Below the pieces are notes generated by a model. That model was not told where the DNA came from. It did no database searches and saw only the letters and a program-made list of their open reading frames with translations. Below are positions 1-8,147 of a stretch of DNA of 54,384 bases, one piece after another; position 1 is the first letter of the stretch, and the number at the start of each line of letters is the position of its first letter. The DNA comes from Chitinophagales bacterium (GTDB lineage Bacteria; Bacteroidota; Bacteroidia; Chitinophagales; UBA10324). Where the stretch lies: NCBI GenBank assembly GCA_025057275.1, contig JANWXQ010000073.1, positions 1 through 54,384 of the forward strand. The letters run 5' to 3'. Both the position numbers and the translations under genes were made by a program.

Positions 1-1014
1 TTACAGCTTGTCCGGCCAGAACCGGCCGTTGCCGGCATGCACGGCATACCAGCTGAACCAATAGCTGAAATATCCGGCAAGAGGTTGACCGCTTTCCACC
101 AGCACCGCCTGAGGCAGATAATCGCTGACGCGTACCTCCACAGTACCTGCCGGCGTATGCAATTGGACCTGTCCTTTTTTCACCAACGATTTCCAGTGAA
201 AGGCTACCGTCAGGCTATCAAGCGAAACCACATACATCATGTCCTTGTTGGCAAACCGACTATCCTGGCGGGAAACAGGAAAATACAATTCATCTGTATG
301 CTCGTAATCCACGTAGGGATTGTGCAAATAATCGCGATCGTACCCCGTGCGGAAATGCAAAACCCCGGCCCGGGGAAAGCGCTGCAGTACCTCCTCAAAA
401 GTCAGCACCACGCTGTTGATCAGCCTGAGCCTTTTTCCTGCATGGTCGCCCACCACACACTGCCCGCTGGCCTGTAGCCACAGTGATTCGGTTTGCTCGT
501 CAAACATCAGGAGGTTGGATTCATACAACAGACCGCTGACTCCAAACTGCAGTGTGTCGCCATCTATCACACGGTCAAACACCAGGGCCGATCCGCACAG
601 AGGACAGAAGGTTACTGCCACAGGTTGCCCGCCGACAACGTCATTGACGATCTCATGCCAATTCAGAATCCGGAACGGATAAAAGCGACTGTCATCCTTC
701 AGGGTCAGCAACACGCCGAAATCAATCGGCTGCAGCATGGGGCTTACCTGTTCCGCCGAAACAAACTCCGGAAAATCTATTGCGGGAATGTCGTTTTTCT
801 TCGGGCCGCCAGGCTTGATGTGTTGCAGGTCTATAAGGGCCTTTTCCCAATGGGTGCGTAATTCCTGATCGGAAAAGCGACTCAACAGCAGCGAATCTTC
901 ATCGGCTGCCTGCTGGCCATGATTTTGTTGTGAACCGGATTGGCAGGAAGCCATGAAGGCCACAGCCACCATTGCCTTCCAGCAAAACAAACGATGGGCA
1001 GAAAACATGCCCAT
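1..1014 (-). CDS. DUF3179 domain lipoprotein
   Basis: Predicted exported lipoprotein of about 337 residues. The N terminus has a hydrophobic stretch ending in a lipobox-like ASC at about residue 25, followed by a Ser/Gln-rich linker. The body carries the DUF3179 hallmarks: a segment around PFRILNWHEIVND and then TFCPLCGSALVFDR with its CxxC pair, which in this family suggests a metal- or redox-active site of unknown function. The stop codon is the first triplet of the window, so the gene is complete. The ATG at 1014 overlaps the upstream TPR gene's TGA by one base (TGATG), which suggests translational coupling; a GTG three bases earlier is also possible. Family assignment is from recognised motifs; the biochemical role is not known. 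Confidence 0.85.
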   Translation of the reverse strand: MGMFSAHRLFCWKAMVAVAFMASCQSGSQQNHGQQAADEDSLLLSRFSDQELRTHWEKALIDLQHIKPGGPKKNDIPAIDFPEFVSAEQVSPMLQPIDFGVLLTLKDDSRFYPFRILNWHEIVNDVVGGQPVAVTFCPLCGSALVFDRVIDGDTLQFGVSGLLYESNLLMFDEQTESLWLQASGQCVVGDHAGKRLRLINSVVLTFEEVLQRFPRAGVLHFRTGYDRDYLHNPYVDYEHTDELYFPVSRQDSRFANKDMMYVVSLDSLTVAFHWKSLVKKGQVQLHTPAGTVEVRVSDYLPQAVLVESGQPLAGYFSYWFSWYAVHAGNGRFWPDKL

Positions 1015-1736
1015 CACCGCCGTACGGCAGCGGATTCCACCCGGCCGATGTACTTATCCATTTCCCTTCCTTCCACGGAATTGGGAAAGCGGGTTTTGAT
1101 TTCCTGATACAGCTGAAGGGCTTCCTGCGCGCGGTTCAGACGCTCGAGCAAAAGGCCGGCCCGTTTGAGGTAAACGGGAGAAATCAACTCGTTTTCCTCG
1201 TGATATGCTGCTTTTTTGTAATACGAAACAGCTTTCTCCATCTGCCCCAGTTCCGAATAAGCATCGCCCATGGCGGCATAGGCCATGGCGGTAACCAGCT
1301 TATCACGACCCTTGAAGGCCTTGAGGTGATCCAACGCTTCTTCAAACGAACCCATCCGCAGCAAACAAATGCCGGCATAGTAATGTGCCAGGTTTGCTGC
1401 ATCGGTCCAGCGATAATCGCTGATGATTTGCCTGAAGCCGGGGTAATTGCCATCACCCTCCAGCGCCAGCCGCAGGGAGTCCTGGCCAAACCATTGCTGG
1501 GCCATGAACATCTGATTGTTGGCCTCTTCGTTTCGGGGAGCCAGATAAAAACGACTTACTGCCAGAAACAAAACGATCAGACCCAGAACCCCACCGACCG
1601 CATAAATCAACAGCTTCCGGTTGTCATGCACCCAGGCTTCAAAATCAGAAAGTCGCTCTTCCAGGCTGGGCGGTGACGGAGAGGCAGCAGTTTGCGGCTT
1701 TTGCGCAGTGGTTTCGGGTGCTTTTTCTTCAGTCAT
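1014..1736 (-). CDS. Membrane-anchored tetratricopeptide-repeat protein
   Basis: About 240 residues from the ATG at 1736; a TTG at 1751 would add five residues. The order is an acidic, Thr/Ala/Pro-rich cytosolic tail (1-40), one membrane segment (about 45-65, LLIYAVGGVLGLIVLFL), then a periplasmic TPR array with repeats centred on LAHYYAGICLLRMG, AYAAMGDAYSELG and YLKRAGLLLERL. The topology resembles YfgM-type ancillary proteins of the secretion or assembly machinery, but no specific partner can be read from the sequence. It lies downstream of pdhA and is coupled to the DUF3179 gene by a one-base overlap, so all three may be one transcript. Confidence 0.85.
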   Translation of the reverse strand: MTEEKAPETTAQKPQTAASPSPPSLEERLSDFEAWVHDNRKLLIYAVGGVLGLIVLFLAVSRFYLAPRNEEANNQMFMAQQWFGQDSLRLALEGDGNYPGFRQIISDYRWTDAANLAHYYAGICLLRMGSFEEALDHLKAFKGRDKLVTAMAYAAMGDAYSELGQMEKAVSYYKKAAYHEENELISPVYLKRAGLLLERLNRAQEALQLYQEIKTRFPNSVEGREMDKYIGRVESAAVRR

Positions 1737-1792
1737 AACAGATTTTACCAATTAAAGATCAACTAATGAACCGTAAAAAACGTCAGCAACAA

Positions 1793-2857
1793 TCAATGGT
1801 CATCGCGCAAGAAAGGGTAATCGGGCTGCAGGTAGTTGTCGCGATAGAGCTCTTCGGGTTCAGGAAATGGCGAAGCTTCAGCAAAAGCCACGGCATCGTC
1901 AATTTCCTCAAGAATCCGCTGGTTGATGGCCTCTACTTCCGTGAGGTTGGTTAGCTTTTTGTTCAGCATGAACGCCAGCAAAATTTCAATGGGATCTCTG
2001 GCCTTATATGCCTCTACTTCTTCCTTATTGCGGTATTTGGCCGGGTCGCTCATGCTGTGCCCTTTGTACCGGTAGGTTTTGATCTCCAACAGATAGGGCC
2101 CTTTCCCCTGACGGCAATGCAGGCCTGCTTCGGCAACCGCCTGATGCACCTCTTCGCAACTGTGGCCATCAACGGCGCGTGCCGGCATGTCGTAGGCACA
2201 GCCCAAACGGTAGATGTCCGTAACGTTGCTGCTGCGCTGCACGGAAGTGCCCATGGCATACAGGTTGTTTTCGCAGATGAACACGACGGGCAGCAGCCAG
2301 GTCATGGCCATGTTGAACGTTTCGTGCAGGGCACCCTGCCGGGCGGCCCCATCACCAAAGAAACAGGCGCAAATGTTGTCGGTGCCCTTGTACTTTTCGG
2401 CAAAGGCAATTCCGGCGCCCAAAGGAATCTGGCCGCCCACAATTCCATGTCCGCCGAAGAAGTTGTGTTGTTTAGAGAAAAAATGCATGGATCCGCCTTT
2501 GCCCCTGGAGCAGCCATCCATCTTTCCGAACAGTTCGGCCATACATTCGCGGGAAGTCATGCCCCGGGCCAGGGCCAGCCCATGATCGCGGTAAGCAGTA
2601 ATGACAGGGTCGGATGGACGCAGGGCGGTGACGGAACCGGCAGCCACGGCTTCCTGTCCGATATACAAATGGCAGAACCCGCGGATTTTCTGCTGACTGT
2701 ACAACATACCGGCCCGCTCTTCGAAACGGCGGATACGCAACATGGTTTCATACCAAAACAGGTACGTGCTCTTGTCGAAAGCGGGTGATTGGCGGACAAC
2801 AGCAGTTACTTCCTGTCCGTTGCTGTTTTCAGCTTTCTTTACTTTTGTGCGTGCCAC
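1793..2857 (-). CDS. pdhA: Pyruvate dehydrogenase E1 component subunit alpha
   Basis: Thiamine-diphosphate-dependent E1 alpha subunit that decarboxylates pyruvate and feeds acetyl units to the E2 lipoyl domain. The 354-residue length is typical for E1 alpha subunits. The ThDP motif starts with GDG at residues 168-170 and ends with NN at 197-198. The family loop YRYKGHSMSDPAKYR, which carries the regulatory serine in eukaryotic E1 alpha, is also present. The start is a GTG at 2857, placed where E1 alpha proteins begin. No E1 beta or E2 gene is adjacent, so the other subunits must be encoded elsewhere; the gene instead heads a run with a TPR protein and a DUF3179 lipoprotein. Confidence 0.95.
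   Translation of the reverse strand: MARTKVKKAENSNGQEVTAVVRQSPAFDKSTYLFWYETMLRIRRFEERAGMLYSQQKIRGFCHLYIGQEAVAAGSVTALRPSDPVITAYRDHGLALARGMTSRECMAELFGKMDGCSRGKGGSMHFFSKQHNFFGGHGIVGGQIPLGAGIAFAEKYKGTDNICACFFGDGAARQGALHETFNMAMTWLLPVVFICENNLYAMGTSVQRSSNVTDIYRLGCAYDMPARAVDGHSCEEVHQAVAEAGLHCRQGKGPYLLEIKTYRYKGHSMSDPAKYRNKEEVEAYKARDPIEILLAFMLNKKLTNLTEVEAINQRILEEIDDAVAFAEASPFPEPEELYRDNYLQPDYPFLRDDH
2820..2847 (+). promoter_or_regulatory. Candidate Bacteroidota promoter for recF
   Basis: TACTTTTG at 2840-2847 is an exact match to the Bacteroidota -7 consensus TAnnTTTG, with a TTG at 2820-2822 seventeen bases upstream as a possible -33 element. It lies inside the 5' end of the divergent pdhA gene, about 70 bases before recF. 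No transcript data are available. Confidence 0.45.
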
Positions 2858-2916
2858 AATTGCCTGCTGTCGGGGCGAAATTAAGGGAAAATAGCCAAGA
2901 CGTTTCGCATCCGCTC

Positions 2917-3984
2917 ATGCTGGTTCACCTTCGGTTGGTTGACTTTCGTTGCTTTGAGCAGGCGCAATTTTCGTTCAGTAAGGGGATCAATCTGATTTAC
3001 GGTCAAAACGGCATCGGAAAGACGAGTCTGCTGGAAGCCATTCATTTTTTGTGCCTGGGTAAAAGCTTTTTTGCCGGATCGGATCGGCAGGCGCTGCGTC
3101 ACGGAAAGGACTGTTTGCTGGCCGAAGGCCATTTCGATGACGGACAGGATGTGCAGCTTCGGCTGTTTCGGGATGGCAAAAAGCAACTGTTTTACCATGG
3201 GCTAAAGCAAAACCGACTTGCCGATCACGTAGGTCGCCTGCCGGTGGTAGTAGCCGCTCCTACCGACCACTTGCTGGTGGATGAGTCCGGCAGCGAACGG
3301 CGCCGCTTTCTGGACAGTACCCTGGCTCAGATCGCTCCGGATTATCTGAAGGCCCTGCTTACGTACAATCGTCTGATACAGCAACGCAACGCCCTGTTGC
3401 GGCAATCTGATCCGGCCAATGCTGATGCCACCTTGCTGAAGACCATTGACGAACAGCTGGATGAACCAGCCCGGCTCATTGAAGAGCATCGTTACCGCCT
3501 GGTGGACCAGCTTGGCCCGCAGGTAGCTGAGGTGTACCATCATCTCAGCGGAGGTCAGGAGCGGGTAAGCCTTCGCTACGAGTCGCAGTGCCAGCAGCAA
3601 CCGATCAGCCGGTTGCTGGCCTTGCGGCGCCGCCACGACCTGGAACGACGGCATACCTCTGCCGGCATTCACCGCGACGACGTGGCCTTCTCTTTAAACG
3701 ACCGACCCTTGCGACAATACGGATCACAGGGGCAAAAAAAAACGTTTACGCTGGCTTTGCGGCTGGCTCAATTTGCATGGATCCGTCAGCAAAGGAATCA
3801 GGCGCCGCTGTTGCTGGTTGACGATTATGCCGATAAGCTGGACGAGCAACGCAACCAGGCTTTTTTGAACCTGTTGCACCAGGAAGCCATTCCCCAGGTA
3901 TTTCTCACCCATACCCTGTTGCCTGCAGGATTGGCACAAGCCACGCCTCTGAAGTTGCATGCAGTAACGTCAACCAGCAGGTAA
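2917..3984 (+). CDS. recF: DNA replication/repair protein RecF
   Basis: SMC-like ATPase that loads RecA at gapped DNA with RecO/RecR. The ATG at 2917 gives 355 residues beginning MLVHLRLVDFRCF, matching the usual RecF N terminus; upstream in-frame codons run into pdhA. Walker A is GQNGIGKTS at about 29-37, an ABC-type signature region lies around QGQKKTF, and Walker B is LLLVDDYADKLD near residue 300. The gene stands alone, divergent from pdhA and convergent with the following T9SS gene, rather than next to dnaA/dnaN, which is common in Bacteroidota. Confidence 0.95.
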   Translation: MLVHLRLVDFRCFEQAQFSFSKGINLIYGQNGIGKTSLLEAIHFLCLGKSFFAGSDRQALRHGKDCLLAEGHFDDGQDVQLRLFRDGKKQLFYHGLKQNRLADHVGRLPVVVAAPTDHLLVDESGSERRRFLDSTLAQIAPDYLKALLTYNRLIQQRNALLRQSDPANADATLLKTIDEQLDEPARLIEEHRYRLVDQLGPQVAEVYHHLSGGQERVSLRYESQCQQQPISRLLALRRRHDLERRHTSAGIHRDDVAFSLNDRPLRQYGSQGQKKTFTLALRLAQFAWIRQQRNQAPLLLVDDYADKLDEQRNQAFLNLLHQEAIPQVFLTHTLLPAGLAQATPLKLHAVTSTSR

Positions 3985-3998
3985 TCGGGTGCCCGATT
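3983..3998. terminator. Hairpin between convergent genes
   Basis: AATCGGG (3983-3989) and CCCGATT (3992-3998) form a perfect inverted repeat that starts on the recF stop codon, in the 30-base gap between convergent genes. There is no T-run, so it would be a weak or factor-assisted bidirectional terminator. Confidence 0.4.
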
Positions 3999-4014
3999 CA
4001 ACCGATGGCTGACC

Positions 4015-5865
4015 CTACCAACGGGTCAGCTTGCGCACGAAACGGCTTCCGGCTACTTCAGCCCGAAGCAGGTAAGATCCGGATGGCAACCCTTCCGAAC
4101 CAATCACAAAGGGGTTCTTACCAGCAGGCATCGTACCCTCAGCCACTACTGCCCGCTGCCGACCGGCCAGGTCAGTAAGCGTCAAACGAACCGGAAGGGG
4201 CTGAGGCAGCGATAGCATTGCCGTTGTGGTTGTGCTGAACGGATTGGGACTAACTTCCAGCATAACCGCTGAGGGGTTAAACATCGGAGCAGCGCCTGTG
4301 GCCACATCCACGATAATGTAATCCGCCTGAATCACCGTATCCGTACATCCGGTGCTACCTGTGGTCACCAACGTAACGGTGTAGATCCCCGGTTCGGTAT
4401 AAACATGTACGGGAAACTGATCGGTGGATGTGGTGCCATCGCCAAAATCCCATAGCCAGGATACCGGAATCGGAACGGTGCTATCGATAAAAGCAACCTG
4501 AAAAGGAGCCAGGCCCTGAGTGGTGTCGGCACGAAAAAACGAAGCGCAGCAATTGTTATCCTGTTTCACCAGCACGATGGGCACAGCAGCGGCATTGTCA
4601 TCGTAGTCGCTTTCCAGGATGCTTTTTGTAGGATTGGTTACCGAAACGATGTAGTAGGAACCATTACACAAATCGGTAAAATAAATTTCCTGCCCGTCAA
4701 TATACTGATTGTATGCATCGTATTTTCCTACATAAATGCCCTGATCGTAGGCGCAACCGGTGTACACCCCCAGTCCGAAATTGGGCAGGTTGGTTTTATC
4801 CCGCACCAGGCCATCTTTATCCACACAATACTGGTTGCCGGATGTGCAGTTGCCCAGGTTAACCAGACAAAAACTGATTTTATCGCTCTGGGCCACAATG
4901 GGCCAGTTGGCAGGATTGGGGTCGGCTCCCCGGATGCGGATGGAGTTAAAGGTCCAGTCGTCCACGTGAATGTGGCCATGTGTCGGGTGATAGGTCATGG
5001 TGCCGGCTTCTACCGAATGGGTGGACATGACGGATCCTTTTTTGTGATATATGACCTGCTGAATTTTTTCCTTAGGCCAACTGCCGTCGGGGCAGGGTGC
5101 CGAACAGCTGACGGCTACCGTGTCGCAATAGCATTGGCCGGTGCCATGCACTTCCAGAGGCCCGTAACCGATGTTGGGCGTGGCAACTCCCAGCCGAATG
5201 AACCCCACCTTTTCGGTCCAATTCAGTGAAATGTATTTGGGTGAATTGATCATGTTGGGCAACAGGTCGCATTCACTGCTTCCGTCAGGACAAACGCAGT
5301 TGGCCGCATCGGTTACCGAGCAATTGGCTTCACTGTGGGTCGGGGGCGGGTTAACGTCAAACGTAAGCGACACCCACAACAGTTTACCGGTATCCTGAGG
5401 CACTTCGTCCACGACAATCAAATACCACGTGCCGTTGGGGTTCTGCCCATTGTTGAGGTGATTGATGGATTCATCGGGATAATACGTTCCGTAAAACGGC
5501 GCATAGCCATCGGCCAGTTCGCCATCGGGAGCGTTTTCGGCTACACAGGTTTCAAAATAATTGTTTTGCGAACCTCCGAAGTTGTTGGCAATGCTGATGG
5601 TTGTGCCGTCCGGACTTTGCAGCATGATGTCTAAATCGCCAACGTATGTGTGTTCAATATGAAAACAAACCTTTACCAATCCGAAACTGACGGAATCAAT
5701 GCTTGAAGGCAGATTGCTAACTTCAACCGGAAACAGGTTTTGCACGCTGACTTCCTGAATGGGCCCGCCCAGACTGTTCGTAAACGTTTGTGCTGCTGCT
5801 GGCAGCATACTGCAAAGGATACACATCAGGAAAATCGCAAGAAGTGAATTCCGGCGTCTGGTCAT
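4015..5865 (-). CDS. Secreted lysyl-oxidase-like protein with P domain, PKD domain and T9SS sorting domain
   Basis: 616 residues from the ATG at 5865, chosen because a signal peptide (MTRRRNSLLAIFLMCILC, ending in AAAQ) follows. Order: proprotein-convertase P domain (about 25-155; HTYVGDLDIMLQSPDGT), lysyl-oxidase-like domain (about 185-420), PKD domain (about 430-520; WLWDFGDGTTS), and a T9SS C-terminal domain (about 535-616; PNPFS, then LPSGSYLLRAEV and a basic end). The LOX region has the copper-ligand-like HPTHGHIH near residue 290 and GKYDAYNQYIDG near 380, where LOX proteins carry the tyrosine that becomes the quinone cofactor. The predicted product is exported through the outer membrane, perhaps oxidising amines or cross-linking surface protein. 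Activity is inferred. Confidence 0.85.
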   Translation of the reverse strand: MTRRRNSLLAIFLMCILCSMLPAAAQTFTNSLGGPIQEVSVQNLFPVEVSNLPSSIDSVSFGLVKVCFHIEHTYVGDLDIMLQSPDGTTISIANNFGGSQNNYFETCVAENAPDGELADGYAPFYGTYYPDESINHLNNGQNPNGTWYLIVVDEVPQDTGKLLWVSLTFDVNPPPTHSEANCSVTDAANCVCPDGSSECDLLPNMINSPKYISLNWTEKVGFIRLGVATPNIGYGPLEVHGTGQCYCDTVAVSCSAPCPDGSWPKEKIQQVIYHKKGSVMSTHSVEAGTMTYHPTHGHIHVDDWTFNSIRIRGADPNPANWPIVAQSDKISFCLVNLGNCTSGNQYCVDKDGLVRDKTNLPNFGLGVYTGCAYDQGIYVGKYDAYNQYIDGQEIYFTDLCNGSYYIVSVTNPTKSILESDYDDNAAAVPIVLVKQDNNCCASFFRADTTQGLAPFQVAFIDSTVPIPVSWLWDFGDGTTSTDQFPVHVYTEPGIYTVTLVTTGSTGCTDTVIQADYIIVDVATGAAPMFNPSAVMLEVSPNPFSTTTTAMLSLPQPLPVRLTLTDLAGRQRAVVAEGTMPAGKNPFVIGSEGLPSGSYLLRAEVAGSRFVRKLTRW

Positions 5866-5941
5866 CGGAGCAGGAGCTGACAGAAGCTGACAATAAAGGT
5901 AGCGGCTTTTGCTTTTTATCAGCAATTTCGCCGATCACGTC

Positions 5942-6865
5942 ATGGCCATGAGCATAGCGCTGGCTATTCATGGGGGAGCCGGAGTGCTTCCCCCGGCAGA
6001 ACTGACAACCGATTTAAAGCAGCAATACGAAGCCGGATTGCGTGATGCCCTAAGGGCCGGCTTTGAAGTGTTGCTGCATGACGGCAGTGCCGTTTCAGCC
6101 GTGGAGCGGGCAGTACAGGCTTTGGAAGATCATCCCCTCTTTAATGCAGGACGAGGCGCCGTATTCAATCATATGGGCCAACACGAACTGGATGCTTCCA
6201 TCATGGACGGTCGTACACTGCGGGCTGGTGCGGTTTGTGCTGTCTCCCGTATTAAAAATCCGGTATGCCTGGCCCGGCTGGTAATGGAGCGATCGGAGCA
6301 TGTTTTGTTGTGTGGGGAAGGTGCCGAACAATTTGCTGCCGAACAGGGTATGGAATGGACAGACCCCTCCTACTTTTTTACCCAACGACGCTACGATCAA
6401 TTTTGCCGCGCCCGGCAGCAACAGACCATGAAACTGGATGACGGAAAGGTCATCCCCATGGGCACAGTGGGTGCCGTAGCCTGCGATCGTAACGGCAATG
6501 TAGCCGCCGCCACTTCCACCGGCGGCATAACCAACAAACGATACGGCCGGGTGGGCGACAGCCCCCTGATCGGGGCAGGCACCTATGCCAACAATGCTAC
6601 CTGTGCCGTTTCCTGCACGGGACATGGGGAATTTTTTATCCGCTACGTTGTCGCCTACGATGTGCATTGCCTGATGGCCTACCGGGGCTTAAGCCTGCAG
6701 GAAGCTGCCCGGCTGGTGGTCATGGACAAACTCCTTCCGGCCGGAGGTGAAGGCGGACTCATAGCTGCCGACAATCAGGGCAGGCTATCCCTCATCTTTA
6801 ACGGAACAGGCATGTATCGGGCCTGGAGAACCAGCGAGGGAACGGAAGAAGTGGCTATTTACTAA
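5942..6865 (+). CDS. Isoaspartyl peptidase/L-asparaginase (Ntn hydrolase)
   Basis: Plant-type asparaginase/isoaspartyl dipeptidase of the T2 family, about 307 residues from the ATG at 5942 (another ATG is two codons later). It begins with the family HGGAG motif, then NAGRGAVFNHMGQHELDASIMDG, and has GTVGAV, whose threonine (about residue 175) is the expected nucleophile exposed by autocleavage, followed by ATSTGGITNKRYGR and GDSPLIGAGTYANN. No signal peptide is seen, so it probably acts in the cytoplasm on isoaspartyl dipeptides or asparagine. It has its own upstream gap and no obvious operon partner. Confidence 0.93.
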   Translation: MAMSIALAIHGGAGVLPPAELTTDLKQQYEAGLRDALRAGFEVLLHDGSAVSAVERAVQALEDHPLFNAGRGAVFNHMGQHELDASIMDGRTLRAGAVCAVSRIKNPVCLARLVMERSEHVLLCGEGAEQFAAEQGMEWTDPSYFFTQRRYDQFCRARQQQTMKLDDGKVIPMGTVGAVACDRNGNVAAATSTGGITNKRYGRVGDSPLIGAGTYANNATCAVSCTGHGEFFIRYVVAYDVHCLMAYRGLSLQEAARLVVMDKLLPAGGEGGLIAADNQGRLSLIFNGTGMYRAWRTSEGTEEVAIY

Positions 6866-6982
6866 GAATACTCCTCTTTGCGCCTGAATTTCATACATAG
6901 ATATTTTGAATATCTTACTTTCTTGTGTAAGGTCTTTTCATCGGTGATTTGCAGGTGTTGACTACGTCAACCTGCTGCTTCT

Positions 6983-7099
6983 TCAATTCGCTGCAGGCAG
7001 GAACTTCAGTGCCAGCAGACCCATCAGCGTCAGTGCCAGGCTGATGCGCTGAAGCCATACCGTGAGACACAAGGCCTCAGAAAGGGTCATGGGCTTCAT
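6983..7099 (-). CDS. Possible small membrane protein (38 aa)
   Basis: A short ORF starting MKPMTLSEALCLTVWLQR and continuing with a run rich in Leu, Ala, Thr and Ser (about residues 19-32), ending in a lone Lys and PAAN. It would be one short membrane helix. It lies in an otherwise empty interval. Nothing besides hydrophobicity and the start codons supports it, so it may be chance or the remnant of a longer gene; no family is recognised. Confidence 0.25.
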   Translation of the reverse strand: MKPMTLSEALCLTVWLQRISLALTLMGLLALKFLPAAN

Positions 7100-7175
7100 G
7101 CTGTCGTTTTCCGCGCTTACGCAACTTAGCCGCTTCCGGTTTCAAAAGAAACAGAAAAAGGCCGATGCAACAGGT

Positions 7176-7183
7176 TATTTTTG
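7176..7183 (+). promoter_or_regulatory. TAnnTTTG promoter element abutting the next start codon
   Basis: TATTTTTG matches the Bacteroidota -7 consensus exactly. Only four bases (7184-7187) separate it from the ATG at 7188, which would place the transcription start at or next to the start codon (leaderless mRNA). Confidence 0.45.
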
Positions 7184-7187
7184 CGTT

Positions 7188-7580
7188 ATGAAGATTGTTG
7201 CAATCGCTCTGATGCTGTTCGCTGCTGCCCTTCCGGCTCTGGCCCAGCAGGAACTGAAGCAGGCAGTAGATGACTTTCACTACAGCCTGGCATTCACCTA
7301 TCATCCGATGGCCGACGAAGGCAACTACGATCCCATCCGCAAGCGAAGCGGTGAGCTGGTGGAAAAAGCACGACAGGTGGAACAGGCCCTATATGCCACC
7401 AGGGAAGTACCCAAAGAACTGGAGTCAAGAGTGGATGTGTTGGCGGAATCCTGTGCGGCATTGCATGCCATCATCCAGCAGGGCGCTACCGATGAAGCCA
7501 TTTACCAGCGGCTCACGCGCATCCACGATCTGTTTCACGAAGTGGAAGATGTCTTGAACGATTGGATATTGAAGCGTTAG
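7188..7580 (+). CDS. Small exported helical protein of unknown function
   Basis: 130 residues with a clear signal peptide (MKIVAIALMLFAAALPALAQ). The ATG at 7188 was chosen because it directly precedes the signal peptide; an upstream extension to 7062 is poorly supported. The mature part is predicted helical and contains FHYSLAFTYHPMADEGNYDP and IHDLFHEVEDVL. Small secreted Bacteroidota proteins with similar FHP...EGN and FHE patterns recall four-helix cytochrome c'-like folds, but there is no CxxCH haem site here. Function is unknown. It is convergent with the next gene and probably monocistronic. Confidence 0.75.
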   Translation: MKIVAIALMLFAAALPALAQQELKQAVDDFHYSLAFTYHPMADEGNYDPIRKRSGELVEKARQVEQALYATREVPKELESRVDVLAESCAALHAIIQQGATDEAIYQRLTRIHDLFHEVEDVLNDWILKR

Positions 7581-7601
7581 GCTGCTTTTTTCTCCAACCG
7601 T

Positions 7602-8087
7602 TCACTCTGCAGGCAACAGTTGGCGGTACAGGGGCGTCTGGTTCAGTGGAATGAAGTATTGCGAACGAAACGCTTTCCATTCCGTGAGCCAGGTAGGCAC
7701 TACGTTTACGTCAGGGCTGAGCTCGCCTGCAACCAACTGACGGCGAAGTTCTTCCCAGGGCAGCACGACCAGTTTATCGTTTTGAAGGGTAGCAATCAAT
7801 CTTCGGTTGAAGAAATCGATGTTGAGCCGCTCGCCCAATTGGCGCAGGAAACGGACAGATGCATCTACCGAGCAACCACTGACTGGAGTTTGCGACTCAT
7901 CAGCAAACAGCAATACCATTTGATGGTGCAACACCATAGCGCCGGCACGGACTAACTGACCATGGGCTGTCCACGACCGGCAGAAGGTCTGCAATTCCTG
8001 ACTGATATGACGGACTTCCTCCTCGTCAAGCGGTCTGTGGCTCAGGTAAATCCAGATGCGGGCATCAGAAGAAGGATAATTGGTCAT
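7602..8087 (-). CDS. Conserved Bacteroidota protein of unknown function (161 aa)
   Basis: A soluble protein of 161 residues with ARIWIYLSHRPLDEEE near the start, WTAHG near residue 40 and SGCSVDASVRFL near residue 72. This arrangement (WIYxS, WTAHG, GCS.D.SV.F) recurs in a Bacteroidota-restricted family that databases sometimes label 'ABC transporter ATPase'; there is no Walker A or B motif here, so that label is not justified. No signal peptide or membrane segment. It is convergent with the small exported protein and divergent from the TMTC-like gene. Confidence 0.8.
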   Translation of the reverse strand: MTNYPSSDARIWIYLSHRPLDEEEVRHISQELQTFCRSWTAHGQLVRAGAMVLHHQMVLLFADESQTPVSGCSVDASVRFLRQLGERLNIDFFNRRLIATLQNDKLVVLPWEELRRQLVAGELSPDVNVVPTWLTEWKAFRSQYFIPLNQTPLYRQLLPAE

Positions 8088-8091
8088 GTTA

Positions 8092-8099
8092 CGAAACTA
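8092..8099 (-). promoter_or_regulatory. Near-consensus promoter element four bases before the start codon
   Basis: On the minus strand TAGTTTCG matches TAnnTTTG at all but one position and is separated from the ATG at 8087 by TAAC. The spacing equals that of the element at 7176-7183, again implying little or no 5' leader. Confidence 0.35.
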
Positions 8100-8147
8100 T
8101 AATGAGTCGTGCATTCCCGTAGAAAATGAGCAGCAGGAAGTGTAAAC

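Larger units (their letters stand above)
6866..7187. other. 322-base interval without an assured gene
   Basis: Holds a 7-bp perfect inverted repeat at 6899-6915 (AGATATT, TTG loop, AATATCT), a shorter one around GTTGAC-TAC-GTCAAC near 6957-6971, a possible 38-residue hydrophobic minus-strand ORF at 6983-7099 and the promoter of the next gene at 7176-7183. The first repeat follows the asparaginase stop and could help end that transcript, though no T-run follows it. Confidence 0.5.
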
